A DNA stretch of 64,000 nucleotides from Diprion similis (taxonomy: Eukaryota; Arthropoda; Insecta; Hymenoptera; Diprionidae): positions 7,563,981-7,627,980 of the forward strand of contig NC_060111.1 in the NCBI RefSeq assembly GCF_021155765.1, written 5' to 3'. Positions within the stretch are counted from its first letter, which is position 1. Each line of letters begins with the position of its first letter. This document shows, one piece after another, positions 50,701 through 63,500 of the stretch. The notes under the pieces were generated by a model. That model was not told the origin of the DNA, ran no database searches, and saw nothing but the letters and a program-made list of their open reading frames with translations. The translations under genes and the position numbers were made by a program.

Positions 50701-51385
50701 AATACCAATCGATTCCCGGACAAAAGATTTTTCGGCCGAAGAAAATTCAAGGCTAACCCCTTTGGATTTTTGGTGAAAATTTCGACGACTTTGAAAAGTG
50801 CTGCAATTAATTCTTTAGAACACTATTCCGACGTAATTTTGCGAGAGAAATCGATTGATCGCAGTCCCAATGCGCTGCGAGCAACACCTGTAACGTTACA
50901 GCCGAAAAACTGAAGATTTTCATCGTCATTTCTGTGCTGCTGGTCCTACGCTATTTCTCATGTGTTTTCTGAGTTCCTGGGCGTCGAATTAGTCTAAAAA
51001 GCGTCATACCAATCGATTCCCGGACAAAAGATTTTTCGGCTAAAAAAAATCCAAGGCTAACCCCTTTGGATTTTTGGTGAAAATTTCGACGACTTTGAAA
51101 AGTGCTGCAATTAATTCTTTAGAACACTATTCCGACGTAATTTTGCGAGAGAAATCGATTGATCGCAGTCCCAATGCGCTGCGAGCAACACCTGTAAAGT
51201 TACAGCCGAAAAACTGAAGATTTTCATCGTCATTTCTCTGCTGCTGGTCCTACGCTATTTCTCATGTGTTTTCTGAGTTCCTGGGCGTCGAATTAGTCTG
51301 AAAAGCGTCATACTAATCGATTCCCGGACAAAAGATTTTTCGGCCAAAAAAAATCCAAGGCTAACCCCTTTGGATTTTTGGTCAA

Positions 51386-54300
51386 AATTTCGACGACTTT
51401 GAAAAGTGCTGCAATTAATTCTTTAGAACACTATTCCGACGTAATTTTGCGAGAGAAATCGATTGATCGCAGTCCCAATGCGCTGCGAGCAACACCTGTA
51501 AAGTTACAGCCGAAAAACTGAAGATTTTCATTGTCATTTCTCTGCTGCTGGTCCTACGCTATTTCTCATGTGTTTTCTGAGTTCCTGGGCGTCGAATTAG
51601 TCTGAAAAGCGTCATACTAATCGATTCCCGGACAAAAGATTTTTCGGCCAAAAAAAATCCAAGGCTAACCCCTTCGGATTTTTGGTGAAAATTTCGACGA
51701 CTTTGAAAAGTGCTGCAATTAATTCTTTAGAACACTATTCCGACGTAATTTTGCTAGAGAAATCGATTGATCGCAGTCCCAATGCGCTGCGAGCAACACC
51801 TGTAAAGTTACAGCCGAAAAACTGAAGATTTTCATCGTCATTTCTCTGCTGCTGGTCCTACGCTATTTCTCATGTGTTTTCTGAGTTCCTGGGCGTCGAA
51901 TTAGTCTGAAAAGCGTAATACCAATCGATTCCCGTACAAAAGATTTTTCGGCCGAAGAAAATCCAAGGCTAACCCCTTTGGATTTTTGGTGAAAATTTCG
52001 ACGACTTTGAAAAGTGCTGCAATTAATTCTTTAGAACACTATTCCGACGTAATTTTGCGAGAGAAATCGATTGATCGCAGTCCCAATGCGCCGCGAGCAA
52101 CACCTGTAAAGTTACAGCCAAAAAACTGAAGATTTTCATCGTCATTTCTCTGCTGCTGGTCCTACGCTATTTCTCATGTGTTTTCTGAGTTCCTGGGCGT
52201 CGAATTAGTCTAAAAAGCGTCATACCAATCGATTCCCGGACAAAAGATTTTTCGGCTAAAAAAAATCCAAGGCTAACCCCTTTGGATTTTTGGTGAAAAT
52301 TTCGACGACTTTGAAAAGTGCTGCAATTAATTCTTTAGAACACTATTCCGACGTAATTTTGCGAGAGAAATCGATTGATCGCAGTCCCAATGCGCTGCGA
52401 GCAACACCTGTAAAGTTACCGCCGAAAAACTGAAGATTTCCATCGTCATTTCTCTGCTGCTGGTCCTACGCTATTTCTCATGTGTTTTTTGAGTTCCTGG
52501 GCGTCGAATTAGTCTGAAAAGCGTCATACTAATCGATTCCCGGACAAAAGATTTTTCGGCCAAAAAAAATCCAAGGCTAACCCCTTTGGATTTTTGGTCA
52601 AAATTTCGACGACTTTGAAAAGTGCTGCAATTAATTCTTTAGAACACTATTCCGACGTAATTTTGCTAGAGAAATCGATTGATCGCAGTCCCAATGCGCT
52701 GCGAGCAACACCTGTAAAGTTACAGCCGAAAAACTGAAGATTTTCATCGTCATTTCTCTGCTGCTGGTCCTACGCTATTTCTCATGTGTTTTCTGAGTTC
52801 CTGGGCGTCGAATTAGTCTGAAAAGCGTAATACCTATCGATTCCCGGACAAAAGATTTTTCGGCCGAAGAAAATTCAAGGCTAACCCCTTTGGATTTTTG
52901 GTGAAAATTTCGACGACTTTGAAAAGTGCTGCAATTAATTCTTTAGAACACTATTCCGACGTAATTTTGCGAGAGAAATCGATTGATCGCAGTCCCAATG
53001 CGCTGCGAGCAACACCTGTAACGTTACAGCCGAAAAACTGGAGATTTTCATCGTCATTTCTGTGCTGCTGGTCCTACGCTATTTCTCATGTGTTTTCTGA
53101 GTTCCTGGGCGTCGAATTAGTCTAAAAAGCGTCATACCAATCGATTCCCGGACAAAAGATTTTTCGGCTAAAAAAAACCCAAGGCTAACCCCTTTGGATT
53201 TTTGGTGAAAATTTCGACGACTTCGGAAAGTGCTGCAATTAATTCTTTAGAACACTATTCCGACGTAATTTTGCGAGAGAAATCGATTGATCGCAGTCCC
53301 AATGCGCTGCGAGCAACACCTGTAAAGTTACAGCCAAAAAACTGAAGATTTTCATCGTCATTTTTCTGCTGCTGGTCCTACGCTATTTCTCATGTGTTTT
53401 CTGAGTTCCTGGGCGTCGAATTAGTCTAGAAAGCGTCATACTAATCGATTCCCGGACAAAAGATTTTTTGGCCAAAAAAAATCCAAGGCTAACCCCTTTG
53501 GATTTTTGGTCAAAATTTCGACGACTTTGAAAAGTGCTGCAATTAATTCTTTAGAACACTATTCCGACGTAATTTTGCGAGAGAAATCGATTGATCGCAG
53601 TCCCAATGCGCTGCGAGCAACACCTGTAACGTTACAGCCGAAAAACTGAAGATTTTCATCGTCATTTCTGTGCTGCTGGTCCTACGCTATTTCTCATGTG
53701 TTTTCTGAGTTCCTGGGCGTCGAATTAGTCTGAAAAGCGTCATACTAATCGATTCCCGGACAAAAGATTTTTCGGCCAAAAAAAATCCAAGGCTAACCCC
53801 TTTGGATTTTTGGTCAAAATTTCGACGACTTTGAAAAGTGCTGCAATTAATTCTTTAGAACACTATTCCGACGTAATTTTGCGAGAGAAATCGATTGATC
53901 GCAGTCCCAATGCGCTGCGAGCAACACCTGTAAAGTTACAGCCGAAAAACTGAAGATTTTCATTGTCATTTCTCTGCTGCTGGTCCTACGCTATTTCTCA
54001 TGTGTTTTCTGAGTTCCTGGGCGTCGAATTAGTCTGAAAAGCGTCATACTAATCGATTCCCGGACAAAAGATTTTTCGGCCAAAAAAAATCCAAGGCTAA
54101 CCCCTTCGGATTTTTGGTGAAAATTTCGACGACTTTGAAAAGTGCTGCAATTAATTCTTTAGAACACTATTCCGACGTAATTTTGCTAGAGAAATCGATT
54201 GATCGCAGTCCCAATGCGCTGCGAGCAACACCTGTAAAGTTACAGCCGAAAAACTGAAGATTTTCATCGTCATTTCTCTGCTGCTGGTCCTACGCTATTT

Positions 54301-56249
54301 CTCATGTGTTTTCTGAGTTCCTGGGCGTCGAATTAGTCTGAAAAGCGTAATACCAATCGATTCCCGTACAAAAGATTTTTCGGCCGAAGAAAATCCAAGG
54401 CTAACCCCTTTGGATTTTTGGTGAAAATTTCGACGACTTTGAAAAGTGCTGCAATTAATTCTTTAGAACACTATTCCGACGTAATTTTGCGAGAGAAATC
54501 GATTGATCGCAGTCCCAATGCGCTGCGAGCAACACCTGTAAAGTTACAGCCAAAAAACTGAAGATTTTCATCGTCATTTCTCTGCTGCTGGTCCTACGCT
54601 ATTTCTCATGTGTTTTCTGAGTTCCTGGGCGTCGAATTAGTCTAAAAAGCGTCATACCAATCGATTCCCGGACAAAAGATTTTTCGGCTAAAAAAAATCC
54701 AAGGCTAACCCCTTTGGATTTTTGGTGAAAATTTCGACGACTTTGAAAAGTGCTGCAATTAATTCTTTAGAACACTATTCCGACGTAATTTTGCGAGAGA
54801 AATCGATTGATCGCAGTCCCAATGCGCTGCGAGCAACACCTGTAAAGTTACCGCCGAAAAACTGAAGATTTCCATCGTCATTTCTCTGCTGCTGGTCCTA
54901 CGCTATTTCTCATGTGTTTTTTGAGTTCCTGGGCGTCGAATTAGTCTAGAAAGCGTCATACTAATCGATTCCCGGACAAAAGATTTTTTGGCCAAAAAAA
55001 ATCCAAGGCTAACCCCTTTGGATTTTTGGTCAAAATTTCGACGACTTTGAAAAGTGCTGCAATTAATTCTTTAGAACACTATTCCGACGTAATTTTGCGA
55101 GAGAAATCGATTGATCGCAGTCCCAATGCGCTGCGAGCAACACCTGTAACGTTACAGCCGAAAAACTGAAGATTTTCATCGTCATTTCTGTGCTGCTGGT
55201 CCTACGCTATTTCTCATGTGTTTTCTGAGTTCCTGGGCGTCGAATTAGTCTGAAAAGCGTAATACCAATCGATTCCCGGACAAAAGATTTTTCGGCCGAA
55301 GAAAATTCAAGGCTAACCCCTTTGGATTTTTGGTGAAAATTTCGACGACTTTGAAAAGTGCTGCAATTAATTCTTTAGAACACTATTCCGACGTAATTTT
55401 GCGAGAGAAATCGATTGATCGCAGTCCCAATGCGCTGCGAGCAACACCTGTAACGTTACAGCCGAAAAACTGAAGATTTTCATCGTCATTTCTGTGCTGC
55501 TGGTCCTACGCTATTTCTCATGTGTTTTCTGAGTTCCTGGGCGTCGAATTAGTCTGAAAAGCGTAATACCAATCGATTCCCGGACAAAAGATTTTTCGGC
55601 CGAAGAAAATTCAAGGCTAACCCCTTTGGATTTTTGGTGAAAATTTCGACGACTTTGAAAAGTGCTGCAATTAATTCTTTAGAACACTATTCCGACGTAA
55701 TTTTGCGAGAGAAATCGATTGATCGCAGTCCCAATGCGCTGCGAGCAACACCTGTAACGTTACAGCCGAAAAACTGAAGATTTTCATCGTCATTTCTGTG
55801 CTGCTGGTCCTACGCTATTTCTCATGTGTTTTCTGAGTTCCTGGGCGTCGAATTAGTCTAAAAAGCGTCATACCAATCGATTCCCGGACAAAAGATTTTT
55901 CGGCTAAAAAAAATCCAAGGCTAACCCCTTTGGATTTTTGGTGAAAATTTCGACGACTTTGAAAAGTGCTGCAATTAATTCTTTAGAACACTATTCCGAC
56001 GTAATTTTGCGAGAGAAATCGATTGATCGCAGTCCCAATGCGCTGCGAGCAACACCTGTAAAGTTACAGCCGAAAAACTGAAGATTTTCATCGTCATTTC
56101 TCTGCTGCTGGTCCTACGCTATTTCTCATGTGTTTTCTGAGTTCCTGGGCGTCGAATTAGTCTGAAAAGCGTCATACTAATCGATTCCCGGACAAAAGAT
56201 TTTTCGGCCAAAAAAAATCCAAGGCTAACCCCTTTGGATTTTTGGTCAA
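51386..56249. repeat. Satellite higher-order repeat unit, 16 monomers (4,864 bp)
   Basis: The unit starts at a monomer with the rare variant CATTGTC (51530). The following monomers are, in order, GCTAGAG with CCCGTAC, GCGCCGCG with CCAAAAAACTG, AAAGTTACCG, TACCTATCG, AACGTT with ACTGGAG, CTTCGGAAAG, an AACGTT type, then CATTGTC again with eight further monomers. The same variants return in the same order from 56250, exactly 4,864 bp later. Confidence 0.85.
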
Positions 56250-59200
56250 AATTTCGACGACTTTGAAAAGTGCTGCAATTAATTCTTTAGAACACTATTC
56301 CGACGTAATTTTGCGAGAGAAATCGATTGATCGCAGTCCCAATGCGCTGCGAGCAACACCTGTAAAGTTACAGCCGAAAAACTGAAGATTTTCATTGTCA
56401 TTTCTCTGCTGCTGGTCCTACGCTATTTCTCATGTGTTTTCTGAGTTCCTGGGCGTCGAATTAGTCTGAAAAGCGTCATACTAATCGATTCCCGGACAAA
56501 AGATTTTTCGGCCAAAAAAAATCCAAGGCTAACCCCTTCGGATTTTTGGTGAAAATTTCGACGACTTTGAAAAGTGCTGCAATTAATTCTTTAGAACACT
56601 ATTCCGACGTAATTTTGCTAGAGAAATCGATTGATCGCAGTCCCAATGCGCTGCGAGCAACACCTGTAAAGTTACAGCCGAAAAACTGAAGATTTTCATC
56701 GTCATTTCTCTGCTGCTGGTCCTACGCTATTTCTCATGTGTTTTCTGAGTTCCTGGGCGTCGAATTAGTCTGAAAAGCGTAATACCAATCGATTCCCGTA
56801 CAAAAGATTTTTCGGCCGAAGAAAATCCAAGGCTAACCCCTTTGGATTTTTGGTGAAAATTTCGACGACTTTGAAAAGTGCTGCAATTAATTCTTTAGAA
56901 CACTATTCCGACGTAATTTTGCGAGAGAAATCGATTGATCGCAGTCCCAATGCGCCGCGAGCAACACCTGTAAAGTTACAGCCAAAAAACTGAAGATTTT
57001 CATCGTCATTTCTCTGCTGCTGGTCCTACGCTATTTCTCATGTGTTTTCTGAGTTCCTGGGCGTCGAATTAGTCTAAAAAGCGTCATACCAATCGATTCC
57101 CGGACAAAAGATTTTTCGGCTAAAAAAAATCCAAGGCTAACCCCTTTGGATTTTTGGTGAAAATTTCGACGACTTTGAAAAGTGCTGCAATTAATTCTTT
57201 AGAACACTATTCCGACGTAATTTTGCGAGAGAAATCGATTGATCGCAGTCCCAATGCGCTGCGAGCAACACCTGTAAAGTTACCGCCGAAAAACTGAAGA
57301 TTTCCATCGTCATTTCTCTGCTGCTGGTCCTACGCTATTTCTCATGTGTTTTTTGAGTTCCTGGGCGTCGAATTAGTCTGAAAAGCGTCATACTAATCGA
57401 TTCCCGGACAAAAGATTTTTCGGCCAAAAAAAATCCAAGGCTAACCCCTTTGGATTTTTGGTCAAAATTTCGACGACTTTGAAAAGTGCTGCAATTAATT
57501 CTTTAGAACACTATTCCGACGTAATTTTGCTAGAGAAATCGATTGATCGCAGTCCCAATGCGCTGCGAGCAACACCTGTAAAGTTACAGCCGAAAAACTG
57601 AAGATTTTCATCGTCATTTCTCTGCTGCTGGTCCTACGCTATTTCTCATGTGTTTTCTGAGTTCCTGGGCGTCGAATTAGTCTGAAAAGCGTAATACCTA
57701 TCGATTCCCGGACAAAAGATTTTTCGGCCGAAGAAAATTCAAGGCTAACCCCTTTGGATTTTTGGTGAAAATTTCGACGACTTTGAAAAGTGCTGCAATT
57801 AATTCTTTAGAACACTATTCCGACGTAATTTTGCGAGAGAAATCGATTGATCGCAGTCCCAATGCGCTGCGAGCAACACCTGTAACGTTACAGCCGAAAA
57901 ACTGGAGATTTTCATCGTCATTTCTGTGCTGCTGGTCCTACGCTATTTCTCATGTGTTTTCTGAGTTCCTGGGCGTCGAATTAGTCTAAAAAGCGTCATA
58001 CCAATCGATTCCCGGACAAAAGATTTTTCGGCTAAAAAAAACCCAAGGCTAACCCCTTTGGATTTTTGGTGAAAATTTCGACGACTTCGGAAAGTGCTGC
58101 AATTAATTCTTTAGAACACTATTCCGACGTAATTTTGCGAGAGAAATCGATTGATCGCAGTCCCAATGCGCTGCGAGCAACACCTGTAAAGTTACAGCCA
58201 AAAAACTGAAGATTTTCATCGTCATTTTTCTGCTGCTGGTCCTACGCTATTTCTCATGTGTTTTCTGAGTTCCTGGGCGTCGAATTAGTCTAGAAAGCGT
58301 CATACTAATCGATTCCCGGACAAAAGATTTTTTGGCCAAAAAAAATCCAAGGCTAACCCCTTTGGATTTTTGGTCAAAATTTCGACGACTTTGAAAAGTG
58401 CTGCAATTAATTCTTTAGAACACTATTCCGACGTAATTTTGCGAGAGAAATCGATTGATCGCAGTCCCAATGCGCTGCGAGCAACACCTGTAACGTTACA
58501 GCCGAAAAACTGAAGATTTTCATCGTCATTTCTGTGCTGCTGGTCCTACGCTATTTCTCATGTGTTTTCTGAGTTCCTGGGCGTCGAATTAGTCTGAAAA
58601 GCGTCATACTAATCGATTCCCGGACAAAAGATTTTTCGGCCAAAAAAAATCCAAGGCTAACCCCTTTGGATTTTTGGTCAAAATTTCGACGACTTTGAAA
58701 AGTGCTGCAATTAATTCTTTAGAACACTATTCCGACGTAATTTTGCGAGAGAAATCGATTGATCGCAGTCCCAATGCGCTGCGAGCAACACCTGTAAAGT
58801 TACAGCCGAAAAACTGAAGATTTTCATTGTCATTTCTCTGCTGCTGGTCCTACGCTATTTCTCATGTGTTTTCTGAGTTCCTGGGCGTCGAATTAGTCTG
58901 AAAAGCGTCATACTAATCGATTCCCGGACAAAAGATTTTTCGGCCAAAAAAAATCCAAGGCTAACCCCTTCGGATTTTTGGTGAAAATTTCGACGACTTT
59001 GAAAAGTGCTGCAATTAATTCTTTAGAACACTATTCCGACGTAATTTTGCTAGAGAAATCGATTGATCGCAGTCCCAATGCGCTGCGAGCAACACCTGTA
59101 AAGTTACAGCCGAAAAACTGAAGATTTTCATCGTCATTTCTCTGCTGCTGGTCCTACGCTATTTCTCATGTGTTTTCTGAGTTCCTGGGCGTCGAATTAG

Positions 59201-60505
59201 TCTGAAAAGCGTAATACCAATCGATTCCCGTACAAAAGATTTTTCGGCCGAAGAAAATCCAAGGCTAACCCCTTTGGATTTTTGGTGAAAATTTCGACGA
59301 CTTTGAAAAGTGCTGCAATTAATTCTTTAGAACACTATTCCGACGTAATTTTGCGAGAGAAATCGATTGATCGCAGTCCCAATGCGCTGCGAGCAACACC
59401 TGTAAAGTTACAGCCAAAAAACTGAAGATTTTCATCGTCATTTCTCTGCTGCTGGTCCTACGCTATTTCTCATGTGTTTTCTGAGTTCCTGGGCGTCGAA
59501 TTAGTCTAAAAAGCGTCATACCAATCGATTCCCGGACAAAAGATTTTTCGGCTAAAAAAAATCCAAGGCTAACCCCTTTGGATTTTTGGTGAAAATTTCG
59601 ACGACTTTGAAAAGTGCTGCAATTAATTCTTTAGAACACTATTCCGACGTAATTTTGCGAGAGAAATCGATTGATCGCAGTCCCAATGCGCTGCGAGCAA
59701 CACCTGTAAAGTTACCGCCGAAAAACTGAAGATTTCCATCGTCATTTCTCTGCTGCTGGTCCTACGCTATTTCTCATGTGTTTTTTGAGTTCCTGGGCGT
59801 CGAATTAGTCTAGAAAGCGTCATACTAATCGATTCCCGGACAAAAGATTTTTTGGCCAAAAAAAATCCAAGGCTAACCCCTTTGGATTTTTGGTCAAAAT
59901 TTCGACGACTTTGAAAAGTGCTGCAATTAATTCTTTAGAACACTATTCCGACGTAATTTTGCGAGAGAAATCGATTGATCGCAGTCCCAATGCGCTGCGA
60001 GCAACACCTGTAACGTTACAGCCGAAAAACTGAAGATTTTCATCGTCATTTCTGTGCTGCTGGTCCTACGCTATTTCTCATGTGTTTTCTGAGTTCCTGG
60101 GCGTCGAATTAGTCTAAAAAGCGTCATACCAATCGATTCCCGGACAAAAGATTTTTCGGCTAAAAAAAATCCAAGGCTAACCCCTTTGGATTTTTGGTGA
60201 AAATTTCGACGACTTTGAAAAGTGCTGCAATTAATTCTTTAGAACACTATTCCGACGTAATTTTGCGAGAGAAATCGATTGATCGCAGTCCCAATGCGCT
60301 GCGAGCAACACCTGTAAAGTTACAGCCGAAAAACTGAAGATTTTCATCGTCATTTCTCTGCTGCTGGTCCTACGCTATTTCTCATGTGTTTTCTGAGTTC
60401 CTGGGCGTCGAATTAGTCTGAAAAGCGTCATACTAATCGATTCCCGGACAAAAGATTTTTCGGCCAAAAAAAATCCAAGGCTAACCCCTTTGGATTTTTG
60501 GTCAA
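56250..60505. repeat. Satellite higher-order repeat unit, 14-monomer version (4,256 bp)
   Basis: The first twelve monomers match the unit starting at 51386 variant for variant. Two monomers corresponding to 55034 and 55338 are absent, and the final two match 55642 and 55946. The next unit starts at 60506 and keeps the order for five monomers before diverging at about 62026. Confidence 0.8.
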
Positions 60506-63500
60506 AATTTCGACGACTTTGAAAAGTGCTGCAATTAATTCTTTAGAACACTATTCCGACGTAATTTTGCGAGAGAAATCGATTGATCGCAGTCCCAATG
60601 CGCTGCGAGCAACACCTGTAAAGTTACAGCCGAAAAACTGAAGATTTTCATTGTCATTTCTCTGCTGCTGGTCCTACGCTATTTCTCATGTGTTTTTTGA
60701 GTTCCTGGGCGTCGAATTAGTCTGAAAAGCGTCATACTAATCGATTCCCGGACAAAAGATTTTTCGGCCAAAAAAAATCCAAGGCTAACCCCTTCGGATT
60801 TTTGGTGAAAATTTCGACGACTTTGAAAAGTGCTGCAATTAATTCTTTAGAACACTATTCCGACGTAATTTTGCTAGAGAAATCGATTGATCGCAGTCCC
60901 AATGCGCTGCGAGCAACACCTGTAAAGTTACAGCCGAAAAACTGAAGATTTTCATCGTCATTTCTCTGCTGCTGGTCCTACGCTATTTCTCATGTGTTTT
61001 CTGAGTTCCTGGGCGTCGAATTAGTCTGAAAAGCGTAATACCAATCGATTCCCGTACAAAAGATTTTTCGGCCGAAGAAAATCCAAGGCTAACCCCTTTG
61101 GATTTTTGGTGAAAATTTCGACGACTTTGAAAAGTGCTGCAATTAATTCTTTAGAACACTATTCCGACGTAATTTTGCGAGAGAAATCGATTGATCGCAG
61201 TCCCAATGCGCCGCGAGCAACACCTGTAAAGTTACAGCCAAAAAACTGAAGATTTTCATCGTCATTTCTCTGCTGCTGGTCCTACGCTATTTCTCATGTG
61301 TTTTCTGAGTTCCTGGGCGTCGAATTAGTCTAAAAAGCGTCATACCAATCGATTCCCGGACAAAAGATTTTTCGGCTAAAAAAAATCCAAGGCTAACCCC
61401 TTTGGATTTTTGGTGAAAATTTCGACGACTTTGAAAAGTGCTGCAATTAATTCTTTAGAACACTATTCCGACGTAATTTTGCGAGAGAAATCGATTGATC
61501 GCAGTCCCAATGCGCTGCGAGCAACACCTGTAAAGTTACCGCCGAAAAACTGAAGATTTCCATCGTCATTTCTCTGCTGCTGGTCCTACGCTATTTCTCA
61601 TGTGTTTTTTGAGTTCCTGGGCGTCGAATTAGTCTGAAAAGCGTCATACTAATCGATTCCCGGACAAAAGATTTTTCGGCCAAAAAAAATCCAAGGCTAA
61701 CCCCTTTGGATTTTTGGTCAAAATTTCGACGACTTTGAAAAGTGCTGCAATTAATTCTTTAGAACACTATTCCGACGTAATTTTGCTAGAGAAATCGATT
61801 GATCGCAGTCCCAATGCGCTGCGAGCAACACCTGTAAAGTTACAGCCGAAAAACTGAAGATTTTCATCGTCATTTCTCTGCTGCTGGTCCTACGCTATTT
61901 CTCATGTGTTTTCTGAGTTCCTGGGCGTCGAATTAGTCTGAAAAGCGTAATACCTATCGATTCCCGGACAAAAGATTTTTCGGCCGAAGAAAATTCAAGG
62001 CTAACCCCTTTGGATTTTTGGTGAAAATTTCGACGACTTTGAAAAGTGCTGCAATTAATTCTTTAGAACACTATTCCGACGTAATTTTGCGAGAGAAATC
62101 GATTGATCGCAGTCCCAATGCGCTGCGAGCAACACCTGTAAAGTTACAGCCGAAAAACTGAAGATTTCCATCGTCATTTCTCTGCTGCTGGTCCTACGCT
62201 ATTTCTCATGTGTTTTCTGAGTTCCTGGGCGTCGAATTAGTCTGAAAAGCGTAATACCTATCGATTCCCGGACAAAAGATTTTTCGGCCGAAGAAAATTC
62301 AAGGCTAACCCCTTTGGATTTTTGGTGAAAATTTCGACGACTTTGAAAAGTGCTGCAATTAATTCTTTAGAACACTATTCCGACGTAATTTTGCGAGAGA
62401 AATCGATTGATCGCAGTCCCAATGCGCTGCGAGCAACACCTGTAAAGTTACAGCCGAAAAACTGAAGATTTTCATCGTCATTTCTCTGCTGCTGGTCCTA
62501 CGCTATTTCTCATGTGTTTTCTGAGTTCCTGGGCGTCGAATTAGTCTGAAAAGCGTCATACTAATCGATTCCCGGACAAAAGATTGTTCGGCCAAAAAAA
62601 ATCCAAGGCTAACCCCTTTGGATTTTTGGTGAAAATTTCGACGACTTTGGAAAGTGCTGCAATTAATTCTTTAGAACACTATTCCGACGTAATTTTGCGA
62701 GAGAAATCGATTGATCGCAGTCCCAATGCGCCGCGAGCAACACCTGTAAAGTTACAGCCGAAAAACTGAAGATTTTCATCGTCATTTCTCTGCTGCTGGT
62801 CCTACGCTATTTCTCATGTGTTTTCTGAGTTCCTGGGCGTCGAATTAGTCTGAAAAGCGTCATACTAATCGATTCCCGGACAAAAGATTTTTCGGCCAAA
62901 AAAAATCCAAGGCTAACCCCTTTGGATTTTTGGTCAAAATTTCGACGACTTTGAAAAGTGCTGCAATTAATTCTTTAGAACACTATTCCGACGTAATTTT
63001 GCTAGAGAAATCGATTGATCGCAGTCCCAATGCGCTGCGAGCAACACCTGTAAAGTTACAGCCGAAAAACTGAAGATTTTCATCGTCATTTCTCTGCTGC
63101 TGGTCCTACGCTATTTCTCATGTGTTTTCTGAGTTCCTGGGCGTCGAATTAGTCTCAAAAGCGTCATACCAATCGATTCCTGGACGAAAGATTTTTCGCC
63201 AAAAAAAAATCCAAGGTTAACCCCTTTGGATTTTTGGTGAAAATTTCGACGACTTTGAAAAGTGCTGCAATTAATTCTTTAGAACACTATTCCGACGTAA
63301 TTTTGCGAGAGAAATCGATTGATCGCAGTCCCGATGCGCTGCGAGCAACACCTGTAAAGTTACAGCCGAAAAACTGAAGATTTTCATCGTCATTTCTCTG
63401 CTGCAAGTCCTACGCTATTTCTCATGTGTTTTCTGAGTTCCTGGGCGTCGAATTAGTCTGAAAAGCGTAATACCAATCGATTCCCGGACAAAAGATTTTT

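Noticed and set aside
44993-53125. Repeated 75-83 codon open frames (for example 44993, 45880, 52898, 57762, 62584) inside the satellite
   Set aside because: They arise where one variant (ACTGGAG in place of ACTGAAG) removes a stop in a single monomer. The 304-bp period shifts frame each unit and the peptides resemble no family.
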